From contig NC_134510.1 of assembly GCF_027942865.1 (NCBI RefSeq), positions 24,607,209 to 24,671,208 of the forward strand: a DNA stretch of 64,000 nucleotides, given 5' to 3'. The stretch is from Odontesthes bonariensis. Lineage: Eukaryota; Chordata; Actinopteri; Atheriniformes; Atherinopsidae. The position numbers and the translations under genes are program-made. A model generated the notes under the pieces. It ran no database searches. It was not told where the DNA came from and was given only the letters and a program-made list of their open reading frames with translations. Below, piece after piece: positions 33,458 to 46,217 of the stretch (within the stretch, counting starts at the first letter, position 1; every line of letters starts with the position of its first letter).

Positions 33458-36400
33458 TCAGAGGAAGTCTTTTGACAGTGCTATTCCAAAGTTGGGTGCA
33501 GCCATGAGGATGGCAATGGTGCAGATGATGTTGAAAACACTGAATCCAACCAGGCAGAGGCGGTCAATGACAGCTGCGGCAAACTGCCACTGCTCCGCTA
33601 CACTCAGCTGACGGTCCTGCTCGCGCACACGTTCGACCAAAAACTGCACCTCCACCAGAAGAGCCTGCAGCTGGTTATCCACTGCGGCAGATCGAATCAT
33701 CCCGCTGCCGGTTTGTAGTGCTGCTGATCTCCCACCTGCAGCCTCTAAGCCACACGGCCCAGATGCTGCGGTTGATGGATCAGGGTCTGGAGAAACTGGC
33801 AGCTCCAGTGGTGGGCTCCCAAACTTGGAAGATTGGAGGTGGTGATGTATGAGTATCTCTCCAACACCTCCTCCTCCCACTGCTGCTCCACCATCTCCCT
33901 CTCCTCCTCCCGGTCCAGCATAATTCCTCCCATGATTTGTGCTTCTGCTCCTCTGGACTGGTTCCAATTCTGCAGCAGTCTGAAAGGTTTGGAAGCCCAT
34001 GTAAGGCAGATGGCCGTTAGGCTGAGGGTGTGGATGGGGGCTGGGGTCCCTATTCACTGAATTAAGAAGGATGACAGCCTGGGAGTTGGGCGGGGGAGGA
34101 AGTGAGTGTGACAGAGGGTGGCTGAGCTGTACCAGGCTGGCCTGCAAGGAGCTGAGACTACGTGGGAGGATGGAGGGCGCTAGGGTCGGGATGGTGGCCG
34201 TGGTAGCAGTGGTGGTAGGAGAGGACAGGGTCTTGCTCTGGGAGTCTGCTTGACTGTTGGAAAGTGTAGGTTCAGCTCCCTCACCTGGACGCTTCATCCG
34301 CAGAAACCAAGGGACCCACTGCAGCAGAATTAAGTTCACCTGCCAGTCAATGACACCAATGAAGAGCGGAATATGAATAAAGAACATGAAGCCACATTAT
34401 GAAAAATATAAAGACATGATACTGTGAACATTTAGATAAATAGAATATGATCTATTTATACATTATCCAATTATCATACACAAGATGAGAATGTTTTTTA
34501 TTTTGTTTGATTAACTAGCTCAGGTTATGACGTGCTATAAAGTAAATCTTTTATAGAAAGGCCAGGCCCTTAGCAGTTACCCATACACTCTGAAAATGAA
34601 TATAATTGATGCCCACATCACAAGAGAATGCTAGAAGATGTGACCCTCTTTGAAGGGTCAGCAGAGGAAAATCTTCATGCATCCTCACAACAAAGTACAG
34701 CCTCCTCAGTAAATTATAAACCACAACTGATTAACTCAGTTAATAAAGGGGTTCGTTAATCACTCTTTGGGCATGTGTTGCATGCAACATTTCACTGATA
34801 GAAAGAAGAAGAAATTTAGGTAAATGCCACTAAATTGTAAATGATTGTAAATCATTGATCGATGTAAATTGAGCATAGATAGAGTATGTTGTGAAGTGTT
34901 TTGAATTTTTGCTCTGATATCATGACTAAAAGTTTTCCATAAACTGTAATGAACTCATTGTTATAACTCACCCAGCGTGGTATATGTCCACTATCAGGGC
35001 TGTGGTGATGGAACTGGAGGACAATAACTGTGGCAACCACTGACATCCCAACAATCACCATGGTGCTGGCAAAGTACTGACCTGGAAAACACACAAAACT
35101 GTGCTCACGATCCATTTACTATGTTACCAACCCCCAAAGACTAAAAAATACCCACATGCAGATGTGCACATGGGCAAAGAAAGAAAAGCAACTAACCAAT
35201 CAGCGGTACCGAATCTGAAGTGGCGGGCATAATCTCTGCCACCATCAGCATGAAGACCGTCAGAGACAGCAGAACTGTGATGCCTGAAGACACAAGACAC
35301 CAGAGAGTTGTGGGTTACAGAGAAAACAAAGGAGAGAACCCTTGCGAGCAGGACGTACATGAGTGCTTTGGAGTTGTCTTTCTAACACTCCTGATAATAC
35401 ATATACATATTTTACTCTTAATCATCTTCAATGCTTTTTTCGGTCTTTGTTAATGCCTTCTTTACATTACAGCCTACATACTAATACGAGAGCTCAAACA
35501 GGAAGTCAGAGCTTTCATTATTAGAGAAAGATTGCAAGAAAAAACACATTCACAGGGAATGTGAGGAAGAATGCGCCACAAGAAAATAAATGTTCTCTTA
35601 TCAGCACATGCATTTTCTACAATACGTCCTTTCTTACTGTCACACCATTCCTTGCCTCTCTCTGATTGTTATTCCTCACCAAGGCTGATTTTCTCCCCTG
35701 AGTTGGCAGGTAACAGGAAGACTAGCAGGGTCATAGAAGAGAGGAGGACGCAGGGGAGGAGGAGGTTGAGTGCGTAAAACAGGGTCCTCCTTCGTAATGT
35801 CACCACAAATGTAACATCTGGGTAGGGCTCTGCACAGCAGTCATAAAAAACCTCATGACGATCTCCTGGGACCTCTGAGAGGATGAAGAAAGACAGAGAT
35901 GCAGCAAAAAGTTTTATTCCTGCGCAGAGAGCATGACGGATAAAGCTAATGAAGTGTATTCTGCTACAGCTGCTGAATATTTTTGATTGTCAGAGAAGAC
36001 GGTGGGGTGTATTGCACTTTGAGGAGAAAAGTCTTGTTAAGGGCCAGCATTGTTAAAACATGTTGCTGAATGGGACTGAAACGGAGAACGAGCAAATCTG
36101 AAATGTAGTCCTTCTGTCACATACACTGCACATACACTGCACATACCTGCACCACTGCTTGTAGGTTTATGAAAGGTTACAGAGTGAAGACAACAGGGTT
36201 CAGTGTTGCAATCTGTGAGTCCATGAAAAGTTTAGAATTTAGAGGGCCATTTGGTCCTTGAACAGCTGGAGTGAGATCTTTGTTCACATTGCTGGCAGTA
36301 AGTCGGACTCGTTTCTGGTAGGTGTTGGACTCCTTTGTCCTTTGTCACTGAGTCATTTCTTAACCACTATGGTCATATTATGTAACCGCAGCCAAGGGAT

Positions 36401-39400
36401 AGAGGGCTTCCAGGTTGGTTAGCTTCTGATTGCATCTCTGATTCATTCCTGTTTTAGTGGAGCGAAGACCTCCATCAGGCACTGGGGCAGTTTGCGGCCC
36501 CGAGTGTGAAGCAGTTAGGATGAAAATTTGCACCTCCAAGTCGGAGGCCGTGGTCTGCAATCTTGAAAAGGTCGGACTGCCAACTCTGGGTTGGTAATGA
36601 GTTTTTGCTTCAAGTGGAGGAGTTTAAGTGTATTGAGGTCTCGCTCACAAGGGAGGATTGAAGGCATCTACAGTGATGTGGATGCTGTATGGGTCCGTTG
36701 TAGTAAAGGGTGATATTTATCAATTAGTCTACGTTACATCCCTCATATATAGACACGTGCTGTTGGTAGTTACCATGAGAATGAAATCGCAACTACAAGT
36801 GAATAAAATCAACTGCCTCAGTCTGAAGACAGACCCTTTGTAAAAAAAAAGAAAAAAGAACTCGGTCATCCAAGAGGAGCTCAGAGTAAAGTCGCTGCTC
36901 TTCTGCACGGAAAGGAGCCAATTGAGATGGCTCAGGCATCTGGTCGGGCATGCCTTCTGTCACCTCTAAAGGGAGGTGTTTCTAAACAAATCTTTCTGAA
37001 CCTGAAGGGATTGTATGCAACAATATTTTCATGATGTTTTATGGGCGAGTGGCATTCAGGTTATTTGTAATGGCTTTCCAAGAATGCATGAACTATGTGC
37101 AATACATTTTTATGATCATTTTCTATAGGAACTATGAAGGCCTTAATGTGAGTAGCATTTGAGTCCCAAAGCTGATCGTATCTTATCGCTTTGTATTGTA
37201 TCATAACATAATGTAATGTAACACTTTAAATCATATTGTATTGGATATCTCTCCTTAGATTGCTGCCACTGTGACCAAATTCAAAATCAGTGGCAGAAAA
37301 TGGATGGATGGATGGATGAAAACTTTTTCATGCATACAGTACTTCAACTACTACTGCCACAACCAATATCTAAATCTAAGTCGAATTAGCTTTGTTTTTT
37401 TTACAGATAAAGTACACATGATATCTGTGCAACACAGCGCGCCATCCAGTCTTACCCAGCAGATCCCATTCTCCATTTAGCATGTATCCTGACACATCTG
37501 CCTCCTTCATCTGTATGTCCAGCAGCCAGCCGTCAAAAGTCCACGAGCCAAATTTCAGCTCACAGCGCTGGATGTCAAATGGAAACCATCTCACATCTAC
37601 ATTACATGTGCTGATGAATATTCCTTGAAGAGCAGAAATGACACGGAGAACCGTTTACAGTCAAACGAAATCGTCCCATGATGTAATGGTGGGAGGTGGA
37701 TGTGGGGGGATGGGTATGGAACTTGGTTAATGATTCTGCTTGGTGTAGCCATGTGAAAGCAAAGGAAAATGAAAATATTTGACTGCAGTGAACATTTTTC
37801 AGAATCATTTTGCTGCAGCTGGAGTAATGCTGCGTTTATGTTGAATGACTAAACGCAAAGTTTAGTTTTGAGTGGAAGACGCCAGCTGATAAAACATACC
37901 TGGAGGCAGATACTCACAGAAGCCACTGGAGTTAACCAACACATTGGTCTTAAAGGTGGCGTCAAACTTATCATGAGCGCTAAAAGATAGCAACACAGAG
38001 ATGGTTTAGAGACAAGCACCAGCACTGGTTGTGTAAGCTTGTGTTTGTATGTCACATACCTGTTGTATAGCAATATGTCAGGTGTCCAAACCTGGTCAGG
38101 GGTAAAACGGAGGTTCTTCACTCCAGGGTATTCTGATTGGTTCCACTGGAGGTAGTGGTCATACCACTGCTGGGAGAGACAAACACAAAACTGCTTTAAC
38201 AACAACAAACACATTTTTCTGTCTCTTTTGTGATTTTTACTGACAATATCGTGGTCAAATCTGTGAGCACAACTTCTACGAGTTTCTATGCCCCATAGTA
38301 AGGAAACTTCTTCTACTTAAAGTTTCTGCTTTTCTAAGCTGAAGTTGGCGAATTGTTTCACGGCAAAAGTGTGATTTGTGATTTTGGGGCGACAAAAATA
38401 AAGCTGAGCCAGATTCTGCCAGCTGTCACGATGCTCCTAATAAGGCCGTGTTTAGGGTAAAAGGAAAAAGCTGTCATCCCGCTGAGGCATCCATTAACAT
38501 GATAATGAAATCCAACCAGCATCTGGGATGATACTCTGTATCTGTAAGGGCTGGGAGCCTGCAAAAATCTCCCCACTATGCAGATCAATATCACATTATT
38601 AATATTATCTATTATACTCACCATCTGCAGCCAGGCATTCGTGGTGAGGATCTGATTCTTTTCATCCTTGCATGACACAAAGCAAATGATAGAATAAATG
38701 ATTTTGTGATCTAAAGAATAAGTTCGTACTTTCTCATAATTTTTTTCTTTGTCTTACATCAATACGTCTAAATGGATGCTAGCTGCTATAATTGTCCCTC
38801 CTGCTCATATCTCAAATAAATTCAACATACAGTGGTGCTTCGGGTCTGTGAACTCTTTCTTTAACCTTCCCTGTGCAACCCCAGTGCCAAAACCGTTAAT
38901 GTGCTGTGTAAAATCTAAATAACAACAGCAAATGTGCAATAATCTGAAAATCTAATAAACTTGTCACAGTTTGTTTTAGACATGATGTCACCACTGAAGT
39001 TAAGATGTGCAGACACTTTCAATCAAATATTCAAATGTCTCGCTTTCAATATTTGTTTTGTTTCCTACGTTTTTCTGAGAATTAGATATTAATGTGTGAG
39101 ATTTGCAAACTACTTTTTTTAACCGACTTTTTTCTATGATGATTTGCAACGGAAAGTTTCCAGACCCTCTGTTTCGCGAATGTTTTCCAATCAGTCTACA
39201 TATAATTCTCTGCAATGACAAAGAACAATTTACGGAGTTTTATCCTATTGCATAGAAAATAATTCTTGTTCTATACCCACTTCATCCTATTCAGAGCCTA
39301 TCCCAGCTGCCGGGCTACTGCACAAGGACATTCCTGGAGCATTTAAAGTTTCAGAAAGCCTAATAGCTTCTCCTTTTTCCAATGGAAGTCATTTAGAATC

Positions 39401-42203
39401 ACCCCCAGACCTCTCCATGTGGCTGCCAAACTGAATCATCAGGAATAAAGGACTTTTCTCAGACAGGTAACTAAAAAGATAATAATCACTAGTTTGTTTA
39501 GAACTAGATGGGAGAACATTATGACAGCCATCAGTGCAGCACTCCACCAAACAATCAGTCCATTGTTATGGAGTGGCTGGAGAGAAGCCAGCTCTCACTG
39601 AAAAAACACAGCGTGGCCTCATAGTAATCTGCTAAAACTCCACCTGAAAGATTCTCAGATCGTGAGAAGCGAAATCCTCTGACCTGATGAAAAGAAGATT
39701 GAATTATTTTGCCATTATTGTTCCGGATGCTCTGTTTGTAAGAAACCACACAATAAGCACGCCCTCTTTGATAAGCTCAAACACAATGATGGCCGCGTCA
39801 TTCTGAGGGGAACGAGAGATTTGTCAGGGACAGAGGAGAGGCGGATGCAAAAAGAAAATATGAAAGCAATCCTAAGTGCATAGACTCTTCAGGCCTGGGT
39901 CGGTGTTAAAAGTATGCAAACTAATGCAAATAATCCACCTATCCGTCTTCTATACATGCTTAATGCAATTCAGGGTCACGGGGGAGCTGGAGCCTATCCC
40001 AGCTGCCATTAAGCGAGAGACGGGGTGCACCCTGAACAGGTTGCCAGTCCATCAGAGAGACAAACGAGACCATGCACTTTCACACTCACTCCCAGGGACA
40101 ATTTAGAATCACCAGTTACCTGATATAATATAACCAAATAACCTCAAGTTGAAAAAAAAGTTAACAAAACCCTTAAACCGTTGTAAAAAAAAAAAAAAAA
40201 ATCGATCGAATTAGTTCTTTAAGCCTAAAATAGAAAAGGGTCTAAAAGCGTGTAAATTTGTGTAAGTCCTGTATTCTTGAGAATATTCTTGTTTAAATCT
40301 ATTCTCCAACTGCATAAAAAAGTGTTAATTGCTGTGTATTTGTGTAGCTTTGCATACCACATCCATGACCTGCATTAAAGTGAAGGAGAAATGGACGGTG
40401 AGAGCCTGGGTGTCGTTGGCTACCGGTCTCTCCATTGGATTGTAGTCTCTCATCAGCTCCCTGAGCAGAAAGCGCTGGTGTGGACCCTGCACTGATGCTG
40501 AAGAAAAATGGGAAGGAGGAAAGTGACCAAAAGTGACCACGTCAGAAGAAATCACCATAGAGCAATGCTGTGATTACAATTATTGTTTGGCAGAGTGGCG
40601 GAGAAATCTCGGGCACAGAAAAAACGTAGACTGAAAATGTGGAGATGCGGAGGGAATGAACATGGAGAGCGGGCAGAAAGAATCCACCTCTTTCTAATCA
40701 ATTTAGTCTCTGATTGATCACCAGCACCCAGTCAGAGTCTTTCTACGCCTTTAAAAATGTCAGTTTCATTCTCTGCAGGAAATAGTGAAGCCATTAAACA
40801 CTGAAACACCCCAGTAAGACACACACAACAATAAGAGCAATGGAAACTTCCTCTCTCTGCCCTCAAAGTCGCCAAGTGCTCCAAATCACCCTTGATTAAT
40901 TCTCCACAATGCAATCTCTGTTGATTTGGAGTGCGCATTGTTGATTGTTCTAAGATACACACTAAATATGTTAGAAACAACAAGCAGGCACTCATAACAT
41001 TTGCGGAATGGCTTTTCTGTGGCCAAATGATGCTCACAACTTCAAATTAGGAATGCTCCAGTAAATGGTGTATGATTAATAGACTAAATTTGCAGTGTCA
41101 AATCTTTATTCACTTACCAGACCTTAAATAATATCTATGTGACTCCATGGTTGGCATGCCCGTAACTCACATTAATAGTCTCCCGGTGTCCATGACGTCC
41201 AGCTGTAGTAAATTTACCCCATAATCTTTGCTCTTTCTCTTAAAAAATCTATGTACAGTACAATGCAAACGTATTGGTACCTGTAAACCTACTTTGCCCT
41301 TTATAGCTACATATTTTTCTTTTACAGTTTCAAAATAACAAAAAAATGTCACGAGTCTCGGGCAAAAGTCTGGGTACTGTGCATGGTTAGTAGCCTACTT
41401 GTTGTGTCCGCATTCGATAATATCAAAGCTTCTTAACTCTTTTTGTCGCAGTGAAGAGTCATGTTTTGTTTTTTTTGCACATACCTCCAGCTAAAGATTG
41501 AGGTCTATATTCTGATTAAGTTTAGGTCAGGGGACTGTGAGGACCGTGGCAAAACATCCAGCTTGCGCCTCAAAATAATCAACTGTAGATTCTCAGGTGT
41601 TTCGGAGAATCATCTTGTTGTTTAAACAAGAATTTGCTGGTATTTTACTTAATCCAACCTTCAAAGCATTCACCCCTGTGCTTTAGAATTCAAAAGAAAT
41701 TAATGCACCCTTATTTATTTTTTTCCAAACAAGCCTTTGTTCATCAAGGCCAAAAAAGCTCCATCTTAACCTTATCAGTCCACAAGGCTGCATACCAAAA
41801 GGCGCCAGGCTTGTTCAGGTATCAAAACTCCTGATGCTGAAATTTGTGGTGAGGACGCAGGGAACTTGGTGATGATTCTTCCAAAAAGGTCAAAGTTGTG
41901 CAGGTGTTACTGTTCAATTACAACAGTTCAACACCACTCAAAAGTCTCACTGTAAGGTTTTGGGTTAGCTATAGTCAGATTTGAGCTTTGATTTGTTTGA
42001 TTTCACAGACCCTAACCTGACATCCACTTTCCACTTAACTGACACAACATAATCACATTAGGAACTAAAGAAATGGCTACCTGGAAACTCTTAGCTGTCT
42101 TCATTTTCAGAGTACTGGGCAGCTGCCAGGAGGTGATTGTGGCTGCTGATTGTTTGAACAACAATTATAGAATCAAAGGTATTTTGAAAGATTTGAAAAT
42201 TGA

Positions 42204-42285
<82 letters not shown>

Positions 42286-42647
42286 TTCTTTCTGAAACAA
42301 CACTGTGCTTGGTTCAACTATACATCGCATTATTATTTAAAACAAGAAAATGCACAGCTCAGCAATGTAATGTGCATTGAAGATGAATACACATTACAGT
42401 GTTGCTGGCTCAACATAAAATATTTTTTTCATGTGTGTGTGGCTGCACACTCAATTTCTAAACGAGCTGCTGTTTGCACGGTTATCAGACATGCACATCC
42501 TGACCTACAAATACGAGACTATGTACAGTGAGCTCATGCAGAACTCACACTTGTTCATGCTTCGTCCCTCTCAAAGCGCCTGCGAAGTCACTCACCTCGG
42601 AGCAGAGTCGCAAGTATCAACAGCCAGAGAGCCACAGCTTGCCTCAT
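33458..42647 (-). CDS. Nicotinic acetylcholine receptor subunit, alpha-7-like (chrna7/8/11 clade)
   Basis: Subunit of a pentameric acetylcholine-gated cation channel. Coding exons in order: 42647-42596, 40497-40358, 38666-38622, 38169-38060, 37979-37900, 37623-37456, 35874-35680, 35283-35197, 35081-34972, 34339-33458. The 140, 45, 110, 80, 168, 195, 87 and 110-nt internal exons follow the CHRNA7 plan. The product is 622 residues (human alpha-7 is 502). A signal peptide begins [16 protein letters not shown]. The Cys-loop is [15 protein letters not shown]. The vicinal cysteines in [12 protein letters not shown] mark an alpha subunit. The pore helix is [19 protein letters not shown], with an E before K for cation selectivity. 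TM3 follows, then a Ser/Pro/Gly-rich cytoplasmic loop of about 255 residues and TM4 (~581-610) ending SKDFL. The loop starts with the alpha-7 signature [10 protein letters not shown]. Choice among chrna7, chrna8 and chrna11 needs a tree; its place beside adar is unlike human, where CHRNB2 is the neighbour. Confidence 0.93.
36240..37316 (+). mobile_element. Decayed Rex3 (RTE-clade) LINE in receptor intron
   Basis: Diverged but collinear phrases of the Rex3 reverse-transcriptase end are present: ATTGCTGGCAGTAAGTCGGA, GTGTTGGACTCCTTTGTCC, GCACTGGGGCAGTTTGCGGC, AAGTGGAGGAGTTTAAGTGT and GGCTCAGGCATCTGGTCGGG. It ends in the (GGAT)n tail at 37298-37315. Deletions and stops abolish coding. It lies antisense to the receptor gene, in the intron between the 35680-35874 and 37456-37623 exons. 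Confidence 0.75.
39937..40118 (+). repeat. Fragment of fish interspersed repeat
   Basis: The phrases ATCCGTCTTCTATACATGCT, GGAGCTGGAGCCTATCCCAG, AGAGACGGGGTGCACCCTGA and TTGCCAGTCCATC place it in the same dispersed family as 7240-7607. A shorter related scrap with CTATACCCACTTCATCC and GCCTATCCCAGCTGCCGGGC is at 39270-39320. Both lie in a receptor intron. Confidence 0.65.
41246..42010 (-). mobile_element. Decayed Tc1/mariner element in receptor intron 1
   Basis: Phrases along the segment, such as GGGCAAAAGTCTGGGTACTG, GGACTGTGAGGACCGTGGCA, CAGCTTGCGCCTC, AAGAATTTGCTGGTATTTTA and CTGATGCTGAAATTTGTGGT, match the complement of a known fish Tc1-like transposase region in order. Deletions and stops make it inactive. 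It belongs to a different Tc1 family from the relics at 57735 and in the S100 units. Confidence 0.7.
42204..42283. repeat. (TCTA)n microsatellite
   Basis: About twenty uninterrupted TCTA repeats in receptor intron 1. The array is pure and long, so it is probably length-polymorphic. Confidence 0.97.
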
Positions 42648-44439
42648 ACTGCATTCCTCTGAATCAGCACACAGAGAGTGGCACAGAGAAAAACAGAGGG
42701 AAGAGGAAATAGGAAAACTGAGGTAGAAAATGGGGATATAAGATGAAGGAGCTGCTGTAGAAAATGAGTGGAGAGAGCTTAATACCTGCAATAGCAGAGC
42801 AGGAAAAGGGAGAGGAAAAGAGAGCGCAGGAGACACAAAGTGGGGTAGACATGCAGTGAAACGAATACTCCGATACAGAGGAAGATGCTGTGTGGGAGTC
42901 GATCAGAATCGGAGAGATGGGTATGCTCTCGACAGTGCTCAAACTCATCCTTCATACTTCTCTGAACATCATTTCCTGTAGACTTGATGATATTGAATTA
43001 TCTGCAACTGTACATCAGTTTGAAGACGCACGCATTCAGGTTTTGTCTGGATTGATGGACCTTAAGAACATATTTTAATCTTTGAAGGACTGTGTCTAAG
43101 GAAAAACCACCTATGTCATGGGATTCTAAACAACCATAGAGTGTGTCTCTTTTACTGAATTTAAAACAAGCTGAAGCAAACTGGATCATTTTTTTTAGTA
43201 TAAGCTGTTGCACCACTTTCTGATTCACAGCAGAGCGGAACGTTTGCAAGATGTTTTTGAACTCACCCAATTTGGCATTAGTGCATTCACACTGTAGCCT
43301 AATGCTGACACCCACAGGCTGAGTTTGTAAAGTACAGTCTAAAATCTTCCCCAGGTTCTTTGACCCTCTTCTCCCTTCTGATCATTAGGCCCTGCCAGTG
43401 ATATACACTGGTGCTTAAAAGTTTAGAAAACCTTTAGACGTTTTACACAGATGCATAAATTTGAGCTAAACATCATCAGATTTCCCCCCCGCAATCCTTA
43501 AAAAAGACACAGAGAACCCAATCAAACAAATGAAACAAAAACCCAATATTTGTCATTTATTTGCTGATGAAAAATCATTCAATATTTCAAATCTGTGTGT
43601 TTGGCAACTTCAGTGTTAACAGTTAACTTAAAGGAAATTAGAGGCTGTTTAAATAATGTTTTGTGGACAGATAAGACCAAAAACAGAACTTTAGATTGAA
43701 AATATAAGGAAAACTATGCATTCTGGCATTAGAATCTCATCTTCGTGGGTTTAGGCCTGTTTTTTTAAACTTTGCTGCATCACCACGTAATATTGGATCA
43801 TTCTTGTTATTAATTAAGTTGTGTAATGAATTTGCCTAATGTGTTTATCTGTTTTTTCTATAATCTGTTTTGATAGCTTCTATACAGTTGTGATATGTTA
43901 GATCATATTCATGCACAGATGTAGATGACTAAGGTCATTAATTCATCTGTCGAGACATGATCTCTGTTCTCGCTTTTATGTGCTATTGGCATTTCTTTTC
44001 ATGCAAACTGTGTCGAATACAGTGAATGTGTCACAGCAGAATTGCTTTTTACAAACCTATTTGAAAAAAAAACACATGCTTCACAGATATTTATAATTAT
44101 GTATAAGCTACAGTTTGGAAATTAGTCATTTAAGTATAGTCATATCAATGGAGTTACTGTGTTTCAGAGCTTATTGTGGGTTTACATTTTACTTATTACT
44201 CTTATTTAGATAATTAAAATGATTCTCATAGTCCCACCACCACTGAGGTGAGAGTGAGTAAGCTGCAGCAAACAGATGACAGCACCATCTACGCAAATTT
44301 GAGGCTGACAAACAAAGTGAAAAATGTGATTTTGGTTGTAAAACACTGCAGCAATGCTGTTTATTCATTTATTCGTTTATTCTTTTGCTGTTCTTCTGTA
44401 AGGACATTCTCCAGTCTTGCTCCTCTGTAAGGATATCAA
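42648..44439. other. Intergenic region between the receptor gene and adar
   Basis: It contains the 5' flank of the receptor gene (to about 43.2 kb, no clear TATA seen) and a Tc1-like relic at 43406-43815. No additional gene was recognised. Confidence 0.5.
43406..43815 (+). mobile_element. Internally deleted Tc1/mariner relic
   Basis: It begins ACACTGGTGCTTAAAAGTTT and continues AACATCATCAGATTT, AGAGAACCCAATCAAACAAA and GTCATTTATTTGCTGATGAA, the end of a common fish Tc1-like element. It then jumps to TTTGTGGACAGATAAGACCA and GGCCTGTTTTTTTAAACTTT.GCTGCATC from the transposase middle, and ends near TAATATTGGATCATT. Most of the gene is deleted. Confidence 0.65.
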
Positions 44440-44632
44440 ACAAGGAAGCGAACGATACGGTTGAAAAGTAACGGAACCTTGCCCACGTTGCTGCGTCATT
44501 CACATGCGACTTGTGGCTGTTTGTTTCGGTCGCAAGCAAGCGCGTCACATCTCAGTTCTTTGATTGTTTCTGACTGCATTAATCTATTACACTCCAACAA
44601 CATCCCAGAGCGGGGGGACACTGTGAGCTGAG
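44440..44632 (+). promoter_or_regulatory. Candidate constitutive adar promoter and non-coding first exon
   Basis: Locally CpG-rich sequence with a CRE-like TGCGTCAT (about 44491) and GGTCGCAAGCAAGCGCGTCAC, followed by a possible exon ending GAGCTGAG at 44632 before GTAACT. It sits about 3 kb upstream of the first coding exon. ADAR1 genes use several alternative first exons, so this is a plausible one, but no transcript evidence is available here. Confidence 0.35.
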
Positions 44633-45796
44633 GTAACTGTTTGAAGCTGTTTCTTGTCTTTAAATCTCTTGGTGAGGTGTGGGGGTGAAGAGTGGCTTGT
44701 TATGTTGCGTTAAGATACAATTAACTGGCGGTGCTGCAGGCGGTGGAAAGGAATGGTGCAGAGCCAGTGCGGAGCTAGCAGGCTAGCTAGCGTTAGCTAG
44801 AGGAGGAACGATGCTCACATAGCTGCTGCTAGCTAGCTTCACACGTTGACCCATAAAGTCACTTTAATGTGTCTCTTTTGAAAAATTAAAAGCCGAAAAC
44901 CTTTTGTGGTGGTGGTTTCAAAATAGAGAAGTCTATCTAACCTGTGGCTGTGTAAGTTAAAACTTGTAGCGTATGATCGTTGCTTTGTTTTGTCACTTCA
45001 AAGTCTGCGTCAAACGAAAGAAGCAGCAGCGAGGAGGTTAGGGCTACATCCTCTGACCTGTGAGCCATTGACTCCACCAAAAATCCCACATTTTATTGAA
45101 TGCGTTTAGTTTGGGGTCACACACAACCCGCGAAAAAACGTCTTATGATCAGATAGCTTGTAATAAGCACTAAAATGCTTCTTCAGAGCAAAGTGGCATT
45201 ATTTTCACTATTTTAACAAAAGCACCGATGCCCTGTTAAACTGCTAATGTGTAAAGATAGGCTCTGGCAGTTAACACGTTTGAGTACATTTTAACCTAAT
45301 TAATCTTAAAGATATGGTGTTATGTAGTTCCATTATTCACACACATGTTTTTCTGATATTTATTTAATATATATATATATATATTAAATCAGGAGCAGCT
45401 GACAAAATCTAAATCGTAGGCAGATCAGTGTAATTGCAGGTTACATGTGTGAAAAGCGGTTTCGCTGTGTTATATGGACATCTTATTACGTTTCTGTTAC
45501 CAGATACCAGATATATCGCAGCAAAACCGTCACAGTCTGGTGTGATGTTTGTATCTTTTCTATTGCAGTATTGCAGGCCTCCCAGACTCGATCTTTCCCG
45601 CCCTTGTTTTATTTTTATTTTGAAAACCTGATCCGAGCATGTGGTGTCTCCTCTGGCCCGGTGTGCAGCCTACAGTGGGCATTCAGGAGAGGATGTCCTT
45701 GTAGCTTCTCGGTAACTCAGGTTCACAGCGTGGCGGCGCTTCGCCGCTCATGGCCACGTGACTCACTACTGAAACCTAACTTTTTACGCAGAAGCG

Positions 45797-45843
45797 AAAA
45801 TCGAAACTTAATTCTGTCCTTGTTAGCCTTTGTTTCCATTTCC
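45797..45843 (+). promoter_or_regulatory. Pair of interferon-response-like elements upstream of adar
   Basis: AAAATCGAAACTT (45797-45809) differs by one base from the ISRE core GAAANNGAAAC. GTTTCCATTTCC (45832-45843) read on the opposite strand is GGAAATGGAAAC, a perfect GAAANNGAAAC core. They lie within 47 bp, about 90-130 bp upstream of a TATA-like box. In mammals the p150 form of ADAR1 is made from an interferon-inducible promoter with an ISRE, so the assignment is reasonable but inferred. Confidence 0.55.
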
Positions 45844-45928
45844 TTTCTAGACGTTGGATTCCCCCCTGACTTTACGGTGCAACAGTTTGGCAACGCATTG
45901 TGCAACAGTCCCGCATTGCAAACAGTAC

Positions 45929-46217
45929 TTATAAGCGAGTTGTGGAGTCTGAGAGGACATTTTTTTCCGACTCAAACTGGAAGAGCCCACGCGTTTGAAA
46001 ACACGTTTTTAACCTACTGCTTTGCTGCTAGATGCCTGCCTGCCTGCCGCCGGTTCTGTGTCTTCTTCTTGTGTTTACTCTGTAGCTTTTCGGCAAAAAG
46101 TTAAGTTCGTCAACAACGGATGAAGTCAGCTGAGCATTGGGAAGGCTCAGACAGACGCACCGACACTAAAATTCACCACTTTCTCCAGCTGTGCTACTTC
46201 CGTTTGAACGTCTGCAG
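45929..46217 (+). promoter_or_regulatory. TATA-like box and candidate inducible first exon of adar
   Basis: TTATAAG at 45929-45935 is followed by a possible non-coding exon ending TCTGCAG at 46217, where GTGAGA begins. Splicing to the acceptor GTATTTCAG (ending 47579) would join it to the exon with the start codon. The transcription start would be near 45960. Confidence 0.4.

Noticed and set aside
33458..42647. Assignment of the receptor as chrnb2 from human synteny
   Set aside because: The vicinal cysteines (YDCC), the exon sizes and the LRMKRPGE loop start are alpha-7-type, not beta-2.
44248..44430. 60-codon frame upstream of adar as an upstream exon
   Set aside because: No splice donor keeps its frame and no homology to ADAR1 N-termini is visible.
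45445..46104. 219-codon frame upstream of adar
   Set aside because: It crosses the putative promoter, ISRE-like motifs and TATA-like box and encodes no recognisable domain; it is probably a chance frame in a GC-richer region.
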